From positions 39,471-103,470 of the forward strand of contig NZ_CDDA01000029.1 of NCBI RefSeq assembly GCF_000819745.1: 64,000 nucleotides of DNA, written 5' to 3'. Positions within the stretch are counted from its first letter, which is position 1, and each line of letters begins with the position of its first letter. The notes beneath the pieces were generated by a model, which had not been told where the DNA came from, made no database searches, and was given only the letters and a program-made list of their open reading frames with translations. The DNA comes from Aeromonas bestiarum. Its GTDB lineage: Bacteria; Pseudomonadota; Gammaproteobacteria; Enterobacterales; Aeromonadaceae. Shown piece after piece: positions 7,948-15,934 of this stretch. The translations under genes were made by a program, and so were the position numbers.

Positions 7948-9657
7948 ATGACATCCCTCTTGTCCCGCGTGCGTCAACTGGCAGCCGATAGCAGCCTGCC
8001 CCCGGATTTGTTGCAAACCCGTCAGTGGGACGGGTCTGTGTGCCGGGTCAGGCTCGACAACACAGGCCCTGAGGCCGCGCCGGTCGGCCGCTGGGTGCTG
8101 TTTGACGGCAAGCTCGGCCTCTCGCGTGCGTGCGCCATCTATGGCGAAGGATTCCAGATGCTGGCCCAGACCATGGGCAGTTGGCAGGCCCCGCAGCCGG
8201 TCGGCCGTTGTCCCGATGCCGGCGTCTATCGCATCAGCGACGACGACGGCTATCACACGGTCCACAACCTGTTGCTGGTGGAACACGGCCAGGGCTGGCT
8301 GCTGCTCGCCTTTGCCAGTTGCCACCGTTTTGGCGGCGAGTTCCGCCTCTATCCCGATGGTCGTCTGCAAATCCTGATGAACTGCGAAGATCGTCTGTTG
8401 CCTGCCGGCCAGCACTGGCAGAGCGAGGCGCTGATCTGTCTGGAGGGGGCGGATCGCGAGGCACTGCTGGCCGAACTGGCGAGCATGATCGAGGCCGAGC
8501 ACGGCAGCCTGATCGCCGAGGTGGCGAGCCGCCCCAGCGGCTGGTGCTCCTGGTATCACTACTATGCGCAGGTGAGCGCCGCCGATATTCGCGAGAATCT
8601 GGCGGTGCGGGCCGAGCGTTTTCCGGCCCTGCGCTACGTGCAGATCGACGATGGCTATCAGGCGAAGATGGGGGATTGGCTCACCCCTTCGCCCAAGTTC
8701 GAACAGGGCGTGGCGGCCCTGGCGGCGGAGATCCGCAGTGCCGGCTGCGAGCCTGCACTCTGGGTCGCCCCCTTTATTGCCGAGCCGACCTCACAGGTGT
8801 TTCAGGATCACCCCGACTGGTTCGTGAAGGGGGATGACGGTCTGCCGCTCCCCTCAGAGCGGGTCACCTATGGTGGCTGGCGCTGCACCCCCTGGTATGT
8901 GCTGGACGGCACCCACCCCGAGGTGCAGGCTCACCTTGAGCAGGTATTCCGCACCCTGCGCCAGCAGTGGGGCATTCACTACTTCAAGCTGGATGCCAAC
9001 TTCTGGGGTGCCATTCACGGCGGCCGCTTCCATGACTCTTCCGCCACCCGGGTCGAAGCCTATCGGCGCGGCATGGCCGCCATCTTGCGCGGGGCGGGCG
9101 AGGGCGCCTTCCTGCTCGGCTGCAACGCCCCCATCTGGCCGAGCCTGGGGCTGGTGCACGGCATGCGGGTGAGCGATGACGTGGAGCGCAATGGCCACCG
9201 TTTTCGCCAGATTGCCCGCGAGGCCTTCTGCCGCGCCTGGCAAAACGAGCGGCTGTGGGCGCTGGATCCCGACTGCATCTGCCTGCGGGATCTGCCGAGT
9301 CAGCAGGCCAGCTCCGCAGAGTACCGCTTTCATCTGGCGGCGCTGGTGGCGAGCGGCGGCATGATGCTGGCCGGTGACCGGCTGCAGGATCTCGATGCAG
9401 CACAGACGGCGCAGCTGCACAAATTGCTGGCCCTGTGCGCGGCCCGGGCCCCTTCAGCCCGCTTCGAGTCGATGGAGTTTGCCTGTGGGGAAGTGAGCCT
9501 GCCCGAGGGCGGTACCCTGCTCTGCCTCTTCAACTGGCAGGGGCAGTCCCAGGAGTTCCTGTTGCCGGCGGGCGGCCAGGATTTCTGGGATGAGGATGCG
9601 GTCGGCACCGCGCTCACCCTGCAAGGGGGCGAAGGGCGGGTGATCCGCTACCGCTGA
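7948..9657 (+). CDS. GH36-family alpha-galactosidase-like glycosidase
   Basis: This 569-residue protein has no signal peptide and is therefore cytoplasmic. It shows the GH36 barrel motifs GWCSWYHYY (about residues 195-203), RYVQIDDGYQ, FKLDANFWG with the likely nucleophile Asp349, and RVSDDVERNG with the likely acid/base at Asp410 or 411. It should release terminal alpha-galactose from oligosaccharides such as melibiose or raffinose. It is shorter than the usual 700-residue GH36 enzymes. A good ribosome site (AAGGAG) sits 6 bases before the ATG. No transporter or regulator lies beside it. The 190-base upstream gap contains an inverted repeat, AAATCAG/CTGATTT (7838-7862), that could be an operator. 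Confidence 0.85.
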   Translation: MTSLLSRVRQLAADSSLPPDLLQTRQWDGSVCRVRLDNTGPEAAPVGRWVLFDGKLGLSRACAIYGEGFQMLAQTMGSWQAPQPVGRCPDAGVYRISDDDGYHTVHNLLLVEHGQGWLLLAFASCHRFGGEFRLYPDGRLQILMNCEDRLLPAGQHWQSEALICLEGADREALLAELASMIEAEHGSLIAEVASRPSGWCSWYHYYAQVSAADIRENLAVRAERFPALRYVQIDDGYQAKMGDWLTPSPKFEQGVAALAAEIRSAGCEPALWVAPFIAEPTSQVFQDHPDWFVKGDDGLPLPSERVTYGGWRCTPWYVLDGTHPEVQAHLEQVFRTLRQQWGIHYFKLDANFWGAIHGGRFHDSSATRVEAYRRGMAAILRGAGEGAFLLGCNAPIWPSLGLVHGMRVSDDVERNGHRFRQIAREAFCRAWQNERLWALDPDCICLRDLPSQQASSAEYRFHLAALVASGGMMLAGDRLQDLDAAQTAQLHKLLALCAARAPSARFESMEFACGEVSLPEGGTLLCLFNWQGQSQEFLLPAGGQDFWDEDAVGTALTLQGGEGRVIRYR

Positions 9658-9669
9658 GTACGCTGGCGA

Positions 9670-9705
9670 GAATAATTCAGGCTCCCATGGGAGCCTGAAT
9701 TATTC
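9670..9705. terminator. 36-bp perfect palindrome, probable bidirectional terminator
   Basis: The 36 bases read identically on both strands, with centre CCATGG. It lies between the convergent GH36 gene and the 9730 gene. Its arms end in AT-rich sequence (GAATAATTC / GAATTATTC) instead of a clean T run. Confidence 0.6.
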
Positions 9706-9729
9706 GTAGAGGGGCAAATATGCGGTGGA

Positions 9730-10236
9730 TCAGTAACGCCACTCGAAGCCGATGGCGTAGTTGGCGGCGCCATAGCCCGGGATCTCGTTGCTGGAGAGCA
9801 GCGCCTTGAAGGTGAGCTGCGGGCTGAGGGGAATGCCGAGCCCCATGCCGAGGGCCACTTCGTCGTTGGTGTTGCCCATCATGTCGGCCCGGATCATCCG
9901 ATAGAGCGACATGTCCTGGCTCATGTGTACATAGCTCTGGGAGGCGCGATTGTAGAGCTGACCGAACACTTCCAGCTGAAAACCCGCCTGGGGGGTGATA
10001 GCCAGCGGCACGCCGACGAAGTTGTAGAGATCGGAGCGGTTGAAATAGCTGTTGGTGATCTGGGGAGTGAAGTCGGTCTGCTGATAGAGGCGGCTGAAGT
10101 TGCTCTCGATCAGCTGATAAGTCTGTTGCGGCAATTGCAGCAAATAGTCGGGGACATCAAAACGCACGCCCGCCATGCCGGCCGAAGGCAGCAGGGAGCA
10201 GACGAGCAAGCCGAAACCGGATAATCCTGAACGCAT
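9730..10236 (-). CDS. Hypothetical exported protein, beta-barrel-like
   Basis: I do not recognise this 168-residue protein. It begins with a signal peptide (hydrophobic stretch GFGLLVCSLLPSAGMAG). It ends in ...AIGFEWRY, an alternating pattern closing on an aromatic residue as in outer-membrane beta-barrels. The middle is rich in Tyr, Gln and Asn. A small outer-membrane or periplasmic protein is the best inference. The start chosen (10236) has GGGG about 10 bases upstream; Met codons at 10248 and 10296 are alternatives. No operon partner is visible. Confidence 0.65.
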   Translation of the reverse strand: MRSGLSGFGLLVCSLLPSAGMAGVRFDVPDYLLQLPQQTYQLIESNFSRLYQQTDFTPQITNSYFNRSDLYNFVGVPLAITPQAGFQLEVFGQLYNRASQSYVHMSQDMSLYRMIRADMMGNTNDEVALGMGLGIPLSPQLTFKALLSSNEIPGYGAANYAIGFEWRY

Positions 10237-10320
10237 CAGATGAGGCATCCCCAAGGGTCGATAGCCAAAGGCCGTTAATGCAATGTTAGCGCACAAATAA
10301 TTGAAACTTCAGGAGTCTTT

Positions 10321-10355
10321 GCTCCCCTTCCCATTATGTCTTGGGCGAGGGGAGC
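10321..10355 (-). terminator. Hairpin downstream of sbcB
   Basis: Inverted repeat GCTCCCCT / AGGGGAGC with a 19-base spacer lies after the sbcB stop codon. It has no clear T run, so termination is possible but unproven. Confidence 0.4.
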
Positions 10356-10388
10356 ATACCGACATTTAACTGTGAAACCGATCACATC

Positions 10389-11816
10389 TCACAGATCTTC
10401 GAGGTAGTGATAGAGGCTCTTGAGAATCGCAAAGTTCCGTTCGTTACCCTGATTCTGCTCGGCCAGCGCCTCGAGGCGAGGGGCGTAGTCCGGCAGGCGG
10501 CGGCTGAAGTAGTCGCTGCAGTGCAGGCGCCAGCGCTTCTGCTCCGCCTCGCTCAGGGTGTGCGGCCAGTTGCGGGCGCGGTAGCGGAACAGCATCTGGG
10601 GCAAACGCGCGTCTGTGAAGGCAAATTCCCGCTCCCCCAGCAGTTCGGCCGGGGTGGCACGCACCAGATCCATGGTGGCCTTGTCGCCGTGACCGAAGAA
10701 GCCGGCGTAGAGCTGGGTATCCGGATCCGAGTCGTTGTTGCCCGCGAACTCCTGATTGAACACCTCCACCAGTTTTTCCCGCACCTCGGGGTGAGCCCGC
10801 AGCAGGTTCAGGCTCTTGCGGCACTGTTCCCTGTCTATGCCAAGCTCGTCGGCGCGCTCGGAGGTCAGGGTGGCCGCCGGCGCCAGCACCGGGCACTTGT
10901 TGATGTGTACCAGCTTGACCGGAATGGCCGCCAGATCTCCCAGTTCGTCCTTGCGGGTATAGAGTCGCTCGCGGATCTCGTCGCTCGTGAGCTCGATGAG
11001 CGGGGTGGGATCGCGGGTCAAATCCACCATGATCACCGCGTTCTGGTTGCTGGGATGCCAGGCGAGCGGTGACACCCAGCTGACGCACCCCTGCCAGGGG
11101 GAGAACATGCCGGAGACATGGGTCAGCGGCTTCATGGTCACCACGTCGATCAGTGCCTTGACCTTGTTCTTGTTGCGAAGCTCAAACAGATAGCCAAACA
11201 GCTTGGGCTGGGCCTTTTTCACCAGCCTGGCCATCTCTATGGTGGCCAGCACATCGGAGAGCGCATCGTGGGCATTGGCGTGGGCCACGCCGTTGGCCAC
11301 CGTCAGCTTCTCCAGCCTGAAACTCGGCTTGCCCTCCTCGTCAAATGCCCACTCGATCCCCTCCGGGCGCAGGGCATAGCAGGCCCGCAGCATGTCGAGT
11401 ATGTCCCAGCGGGAGTTGCCGTTCTGCCAGCTGTAGGCGTAGGGGTCGTAGAAGTTGCGATAGAGGGTGTAGCGGGTCACCTCGTCATCGAAGCGAATGC
11501 TGTTGTAGCCCAGCACGCAGGTATTCGGGGTGGCAAACTGCTCGTGGATCTGGGCAATGAAATCCGCCTCGCACAGCCCGTCCTTCATCGCCTTTTGCGG
11601 CGTGATGCCGGTGATGAGGCAGGCCTCCGGCTCCGGCAGATAGTCCGCCGGTGGCTTGCAATAGATGACCAGCGGCTCGCCGATGAGGTTGAAATCCGCA
11701 TCGGTACGAATGCCGGCGAACTGCGCCGGCCTGTCTTTGGCCGGGCTGATGCCGAAGGTCTCGTAATCGTGGAAGTAGAAGGTGGGCGCTGTGCCGGATT
11801 GTGCTGTTTTGCTCAT
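10389..11816 (-). CDS. sbcB: Exodeoxyribonuclease I
   Basis: The 475-residue product has exactly the E. coli ExoI length when started at 11816 (MSKTAQS). The DEDD exonuclease motifs are present: FHDYETFGISP with the first Asp-Glu near residue 15, YNSIRFDDEV in the middle, and ANAHDALSDVLATI with the His/Asp pair. It degrades single-stranded DNA 3' to 5' and works in mismatch repair and recombination. An upstream in-frame Met (11903) would add 29 residues unlike the family. The 11817-11903 stretch carries paired dyads, described separately. Confidence 0.95.
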   Translation of the reverse strand: MSKTAQSGTAPTFYFHDYETFGISPAKDRPAQFAGIRTDADFNLIGEPLVIYCKPPADYLPEPEACLITGITPQKAMKDGLCEADFIAQIHEQFATPNTCVLGYNSIRFDDEVTRYTLYRNFYDPYAYSWQNGNSRWDILDMLRACYALRPEGIEWAFDEEGKPSFRLEKLTVANGVAHANAHDALSDVLATIEMARLVKKAQPKLFGYLFELRNKNKVKALIDVVTMKPLTHVSGMFSPWQGCVSWVSPLAWHPSNQNAVIMVDLTRDPTPLIELTSDEIRERLYTRKDELGDLAAIPVKLVHINKCPVLAPAATLTSERADELGIDREQCRKSLNLLRAHPEVREKLVEVFNQEFAGNNDSDPDTQLYAGFFGHGDKATMDLVRATPAELLGEREFAFTDARLPQMLFRYRARNWPHTLSEAEQKRWRLHCSDYFSRRLPDYAPRLEALAEQNQGNERNFAILKSLYHYLEDL

Positions 11817-11844
11817 AAGTTCCGAGATGGGTGTCCGATGCGGT

Positions 11845-11879
11845 GGTGCCACGCACCTGAGTGGGCGGTGCCATGCACC
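11845..11879. promoter_or_regulatory. Twin GGTGC-N3-GCACC dyads upstream of sbcB
   Basis: Two nearly identical 13-base palindromes (11845-11857 and 11867-11879) differ at one base and are centred 22 bases apart, about two helical turns. They end 29 bases before the sbcB start. The layout suggests tandem operator sites, but no known regulator is recognised. Confidence 0.4.
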
Positions 11880-12016
11880 ACAATTGCCTGCATGGTAAAC
11901 CATAGCGCAGACAGAACGAAGGGCAGGCAGCCCGGCTGCCGGTTTATTGAACGCTCAAGGGTGCCGGATCAAGGGGCCGAGCATGATCGCGGATTGCATG
12001 GTGAAACATTGCACAA

Positions 12017-12742
12017 TCAGGTGGATCGTCGGGATGCCTCCAGAGCCACCGGCATCAGGGTATGCAGGTCCAGCAGGGTGAAGAAGCCGCCTTCGTCGGG
12101 ATACCAGCCGCCTGTGTCTATGTAGTACACATTGCCAAGGCGGGCCGGGCGGCCCACCGGGGTGTGCCCCACCACCAGGGCGACAAGATCCTCGACCCCG
12201 CTCTCGTCCAGGCGTTCGATACGGCGCCTTGACCAGAGGCTGACGTTCTTGATGGCCCTAAGCCTCCCGCCGCTCACTCCAGCATCCAGTTTGTCCAGCA
12301 GCCCCTGCCAGGAGGAGAAGGGGCAATCGGCGTGGAGCAGCCCGACCGGGCCGGCCGGGGTGGCCACCTCGATGGCGATGGGCAGGGTGCGGTAGTGGGT
12401 GGCAAATGCCGCCTGCTCACCTGGGGTCAGTTGCTGAAACCAGCCGCCGCCGTTCTGGATCCAGTTCTCCCGATCGCAGCTCTCGTAACGGCAGACGTAG
12501 TCGTCGTGATTGCCGCAGACAGGGTGGAACCAGGGCCTGGCCAGCCACTCGAGCACCTGGGTGCAGTCGGGGCCGCGATCCGTCAGATCCCCCACGGAGA
12601 AGAGGCGATCTCGAGCGGGATCGAATCCCGCCTGGTCCAGCGCCTGTTCCAGCCGCGAAAAATAGCCGTGGATATCGCCGACGGCGAGATCCCGCCCCAG
12701 AGGATTGCGGGCGAAGCGTCTGATCAGCGGTGACGGGTTCAT
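12017..12742 (-). CDS. PrpA/PrpB-like metallophosphoesterase
   Basis: The start at 12742 has a perfect AAGGAGG ribosome site and gives 241 residues. The PPP-family metal-site motifs appear in order: GDIHG (near 25), GDLTDRGPD (near 53), GNHDDY (near 80), a later HAD and GHTPVG. These bind the dinuclear metal centre of serine/threonine-type protein phosphatases such as E. coli PrpA and PrpB. It is predicted to be cytosolic. A long upstream in-frame extension to 12997 is rejected because it lacks family similarity. Protein substrate is unknown. Confidence 0.85.
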   Translation of the reverse strand: MNPSPLIRRFARNPLGRDLAVGDIHGYFSRLEQALDQAGFDPARDRLFSVGDLTDRGPDCTQVLEWLARPWFHPVCGNHDDYVCRYESCDRENWIQNGGGWFQQLTPGEQAAFATHYRTLPIAIEVATPAGPVGLLHADCPFSSWQGLLDKLDAGVSGGRLRAIKNVSLWSRRRIERLDESGVEDLVALVVGHTPVGRPARLGNVYYIDTGGWYPDEGGFFTLLDLHTLMPVALEASRRST

Positions 12743-12943
12743 GGCTTGCCTCCTTGTCTGGTGTGACCGGCTCGCGGCGCCGCCGGATGGCCGATGGGTG
12801 ATCGGGGGCCCGTGGACAAGTGCAGCATGGCATGCTCTGCCTCGCCATTGTAGGGGTAGATGGGGGCTCTTTCGCGTCGAGGTGCAGGCGGCCTGCATAA
12901 AGGAGAGCGGTTTGCCGCGTTGCCGGCAGAGCCCGGGTAAAAG

Positions 12944-12969
12944 AATGCCAGTCGGAGCTGACTGGCATT
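12944..12969 (-). terminator. Terminator of the 13012 binding-protein gene
   Basis: A 10-bp perfect stem (AATGCCAGTC/GACTGGCATT) with a 6-base loop. On the minus strand it is followed by CTTTTA. Confidence 0.75.
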
Positions 12970-13011
12970 GTGGGTTTGGGGGGAGCGCTTCCTGCAATGG
13001 GCCAACCGGCC

Positions 13012-13782
13012 TTAGAGCAGGTCTTCGAGCTGATACTTCTTGAGCAGCTGGTCGAAGGTGCCATCGGCCTTGACGCTGTCGATGGCGGCATCGAATAGGC
13101 CCTTGAGCTTGGCGTCGTTCTTGCGCAGCGCCACCGCCACCCCTTCACCCAGGGTCTTGTCCTGAGTGCCGTTGAACTGGGGGCCGACGAAGGCGAACTG
13201 CTTGCCCATCTCCTTGTCGAGGAAACCGACTTTCAGCTGCACCATGTTGCCGAAGGTGTAATCGGCGCGGCCGGACTGCAGATCCAGCATGGGGGACTGG
13301 GCGTTGACGTAGCGCTTGATGCTGGCCACTTCCCCGTAACGGGCTGTGATGAAGTTGTCCTGGGGCGTGCCCTCCTGCACCGCTATCACCTTGCCCTTGA
13401 AATGTGCCTGGTCGTCGGCGAAGGTGGCGGCCTTGTCGCTGCGCCCCACGAAGCGGTTCTGCATCATGTAATAGACCTGGCTGAAGTCCACCTTCTGGCG
13501 CCGCTCGTCGGTGATGTTCATGGAGGACATGATGGCGTCGTACTTGCGCACCTGCAGACCCGGCAGCAGGGCGTCCCAGGGCTGGTTGATCACCTCGCAT
13601 TCCGTCTTCATGGCCGCGCACAGAGCGTAAGCCAGCTCGACCTCGAAGCCGCCGAGCTTGCCGCTGTTATCGACCATCTCGAAGGGGGGATAGGTGGCAT
13701 CGGTGGCGATCACCAGGGGTTTGGCGGCGGCTTGGCCGGCGGTGGCCAGGGCCACCAGCATCATTGCGGTATTGAATTTCAT
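13012..13782 (-). CDS. Periplasmic polar amino-acid binding protein (ArtI/HisJ type)
   Basis: The 256-residue protein has a signal peptide ending in AGQAAA and a family 3 solute-binding fold. Recognisable stretches are IATDATYPPFE, GFEVELAYALC, MNITDERRQKVDFS and ADYTFGN. The family carries arginine, lysine, ornithine or histidine to an ABC importer. No permease or ATPase gene lies nearby, so it either docks on a transporter encoded elsewhere or acts as a sensor ligand. The start at 13782 is preferred because AAGGGA lies 6 bases upstream, too close to the earlier ATG. A terminator follows. The specificity is not readable from sequence. Confidence 0.85.
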   Translation of the reverse strand: MKFNTAMMLVALATAGQAAAKPLVIATDATYPPFEMVDNSGKLGGFEVELAYALCAAMKTECEVINQPWDALLPGLQVRKYDAIMSSMNITDERRQKVDFSQVYYMMQNRFVGRSDKAATFADDQAHFKGKVIAVQEGTPQDNFITARYGEVASIKRYVNAQSPMLDLQSGRADYTFGNMVQLKVGFLDKEMGKQFAFVGPQFNGTQDKTLGEGVAVALRKNDAKLKGLFDAAIDSVKADGTFDQLLKKYQLEDLL

Positions 13783-13844
13783 GGTCATTCCCTTGCCGTT
13801 GTGGCGTCTGTGGCGTCATGCCGATGGTCTTGAATGTACCGGCC

Positions 13845-14660
13845 TTAGGGGCCGACGGGTATCTTGCGATGGCTGAGAGCCGGCAGTTGGCTGCGCACCC
13901 TGCGCTGGGCGGCCAGATCCAGGGTGGCGATGGCCATGCCCTGACCCTCCTCTACCTGGGCCAGCACCCGGCCCCAGGGATCGATGATCATGCTGTGGCC
14001 GAAGGTGCGGCGCCCGCCGGGGTGCTCTCCCCCCTGGGCCGAGGCCAGCACGAAGGCGAGATTTTCCACCGCCCTGGCCCGCAGCAGCAGCTCCCAGTGC
14101 GCGAGCCCTGTGGTGTGGGTGAAGGCGGCGGGCAGGGCGATGAAGTCGGGGGCAGGGTCCAGGCGAAACAGCTCCGGGAAGCGCAGGTCGTAGCAGATCC
14201 CGACGCGCAGCATGCCCCAGGGCAGGGGATGGCTCACCACCTCCCGGCCCGGGCTCATGGTCGCGGCCTCGTCATACTGCTCCTGCCCGGTGCAAAAGCC
14301 AAACAGGTGCAGCTTGTCGTAGCGGCTCGCGAGCTCCCCTTGCGGGTCGATGAGCAGGCTGCTGTTATGCATCTTGCCGGGCTCGTCGCTTACGAGCGGC
14401 AATGTGCCCGCCAGCAGCCAGATTCCGAGCTCCCTGGCCAGCTCCCGGGCCCAGACCAGCAGGGGGTGACTGCTCACGGGGGCGGCCAGGGCGACCCGCG
14501 CCCGCTCGTCGACGGGCATCAGGTAGAAGTATTCGGGCAGCAGGGCCAGCTCGGCCCCCTCGGCCGCCGCCTGACGCAGCAGGGCCTCGGCCTGGGCCAG
14601 GTTGTGGTCGAGACTGTCCCCGGAGACCATCTGGATAACGGCAACGCGCAGTGAATCCAT
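13845..14660 (-). CDS. Omega-amidase-like carbon-nitrogen hydrolase (Nit family)
   Basis: A 271-residue nitrilase-superfamily protein. The catalytic triad is visible: Glu43 in LLPEYF, Lys116 in RYDKLHLF and Cys156 in VGICYDLRFPELF. The sequence fits the Nit1/Nit2/YafV branch, whose members hydrolyse alpha-ketoglutaramate and alpha-ketosuccinamate or deaminated glutathione. Its gene starts 8 bases after the stop of a YbdL-like aminotransferase. The pair therefore probably works as a glutamine transaminase/omega-amidase couple that pulls transamination to completion. AGGAGG precedes the ATG at 14660. Confidence 0.85.
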   Translation of the reverse strand: MDSLRVAVIQMVSGDSLDHNLAQAEALLRQAAAEGAELALLPEYFYLMPVDERARVALAAPVSSHPLLVWARELARELGIWLLAGTLPLVSDEPGKMHNSSLLIDPQGELASRYDKLHLFGFCTGQEQYDEAATMSPGREVVSHPLPWGMLRVGICYDLRFPELFRLDPAPDFIALPAAFTHTTGLAHWELLLRARAVENLAFVLASAQGGEHPGGRRTFGHSMIIDPWGRVLAQVEEGQGMAIATLDLAAQRRVRSQLPALSHRKIPVGP

Positions 14661-14668
14661 GGTGCCTC

Positions 14669-15820
14669 CTAGACGCCGCACAGGCGCTCGGCGCCCGCCA
14701 GCAGGGTGTCGTCATCCTTGGAGAAGGAGAGGCGGATGACCCGCTGATCCGTGCCGTCGTGATAGAAGGCGGAGACGGGTATGGTGGCGACCCCGTGCTC
14801 GCGGATCAGCCGCTGTACGAACAGGCTGTCCGCCTCGTCACTGATCCGCTCGTAGCTGGCCAGCATGAAGAAGCTGCCGGCGGAGGGCAGCAGCGTGAAA
14901 CGCGAATTCCCCAGGGCCGAGACCAGCAGGTCTCGCTTGCGCTGATAGAAGGCCGCCAGCCCCTGATAGTGGGCCGGTTGCTGCAACAGGTGGGCGAAGC
15001 CGTACTGCATGGGGGTGTCGGCGGCGAACATGGCGAACTGGTGCACCTTGCGGATCTCCTCCATCAGGGGGCGGGGTGCCACGCAGTAGCCCACCCGCCA
15101 GCCGGTGACGTGGAAGGTCTTGCCGAAGGAGAAGACGGCGACGGAGCGCTCCACCAGCTCCGGATAGCGGATGACGCTCTGGTGCAGGGCTCCGTCGAAC
15201 ACCACGTGCTCATAGACCTCGTCCGAGAGAATGACGATGTCGGTGCCGCGCACCAGGCGGGCGAGGCGCTCCTGATCCCCCGCCTGCCAGACGGTGCCGG
15301 TGGGGTTGTGGGGGGTGTTGAGCACTATCATGCGGGTGCGCGGTGTGATGCGGGCGGCCACCTCCTCCCAGGGGATGGCAAAGTCCGGCGCCTTGAGGGC
15401 GATCACCACAGGGGTGGCCCCCTGCAGCTGGATCATGGGGCGGTAGCTGTCGAACGCCGGCTCGAACATGATCACCTCGTCGCCGGGGTGGACCAGGGCT
15501 GTGATGGCGCAGAACAGGGCCTCGCTGGCGCTGGCGGTGATGGTGACCTCCTCGCCCGCGTCATAGTGGTGGCCGTAGCTGGTCGCTATCTTGGCCGCCA
15601 GTTGCTCGCGCAGGGCGGGCAGCCCCGTCATGGGGGCATACTGGTTCTCCCCCGCCAGCATGGCCTCATGGGTGACCCGGATGAGCTCGGGGTCGCAGGG
15701 GAAGCTCGGGGCTCCCTGGGAGAGGTTGATGCTGGGGTGGCGGTCGGCCAGATCCCCGATGACGCTGAAGATGGTGGTACCCACCTGGGGCAGTTTGCTG
15801 ACAATGCGGGGGGAAGACAT
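14669..15820 (-). CDS. ybdL: YbdL-like PLP aminotransferase (methionine/glutamine transaminase)
   Basis: A 383-residue fold-type I aminotransferase. It shows NLSQGAPSFPCD near residue 32, LNTPHNPTG near 168, the PLP-bearing SFGKTFHVTGWR with Lys234, and a C-terminal RLSFSKDD with the carboxylate-binding Arg. Length and motifs match E. coli YbdL (386), which prefers methionine, and the kynurenine aminotransferase/glutamine transaminase K group. With the adjacent omega-amidase it could return methionine from its keto acid in methionine salvage, using glutamine as donor. It is divergent from a LysR regulator. Confidence 0.85.
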   Translation of the reverse strand: MSSPRIVSKLPQVGTTIFSVIGDLADRHPSINLSQGAPSFPCDPELIRVTHEAMLAGENQYAPMTGLPALREQLAAKIATSYGHHYDAGEEVTITASASEALFCAITALVHPGDEVIMFEPAFDSYRPMIQLQGATPVVIALKAPDFAIPWEEVAARITPRTRMIVLNTPHNPTGTVWQAGDQERLARLVRGTDIVILSDEVYEHVVFDGALHQSVIRYPELVERSVAVFSFGKTFHVTGWRVGYCVAPRPLMEEIRKVHQFAMFAADTPMQYGFAHLLQQPAHYQGLAAFYQRKRDLLVSALGNSRFTLLPSAGSFFMLASYERISDEADSLFVQRLIREHGVATIPVSAFYHDGTDQRVIRLSFSKDDDTLLAGAERLCGV

Positions 15821-15906
15821 TACGCCATCACCTGAGTGTGTGAAAGATGTCCCTTTTTAGCCTCGCGGCCCCTTGCCGGACAACGGATTATTCGGCATGT
15901 TACGCA

Positions 15907-15919
15907 TGAGTTTTTCTCA
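15907..15919. promoter_or_regulatory. Candidate LysR box (T-N11-A)
   Basis: The dyad TGAG-N5-CTCA fits the T-N11-A rule. It lies in the gap between divergent ybdL and the LysR gene but only 16 bases before the LysR start, so it may serve autoregulation. Confidence 0.35.
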
Positions 15920-15934
15920 AGCATGGAGCCTTGA

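Noticed and set aside
12615..12640. tRNA-like GATCGAATCCCGCC string
   Set aside because: It lies within the phosphatase coding sequence and no cloverleaf can be drawn around it.
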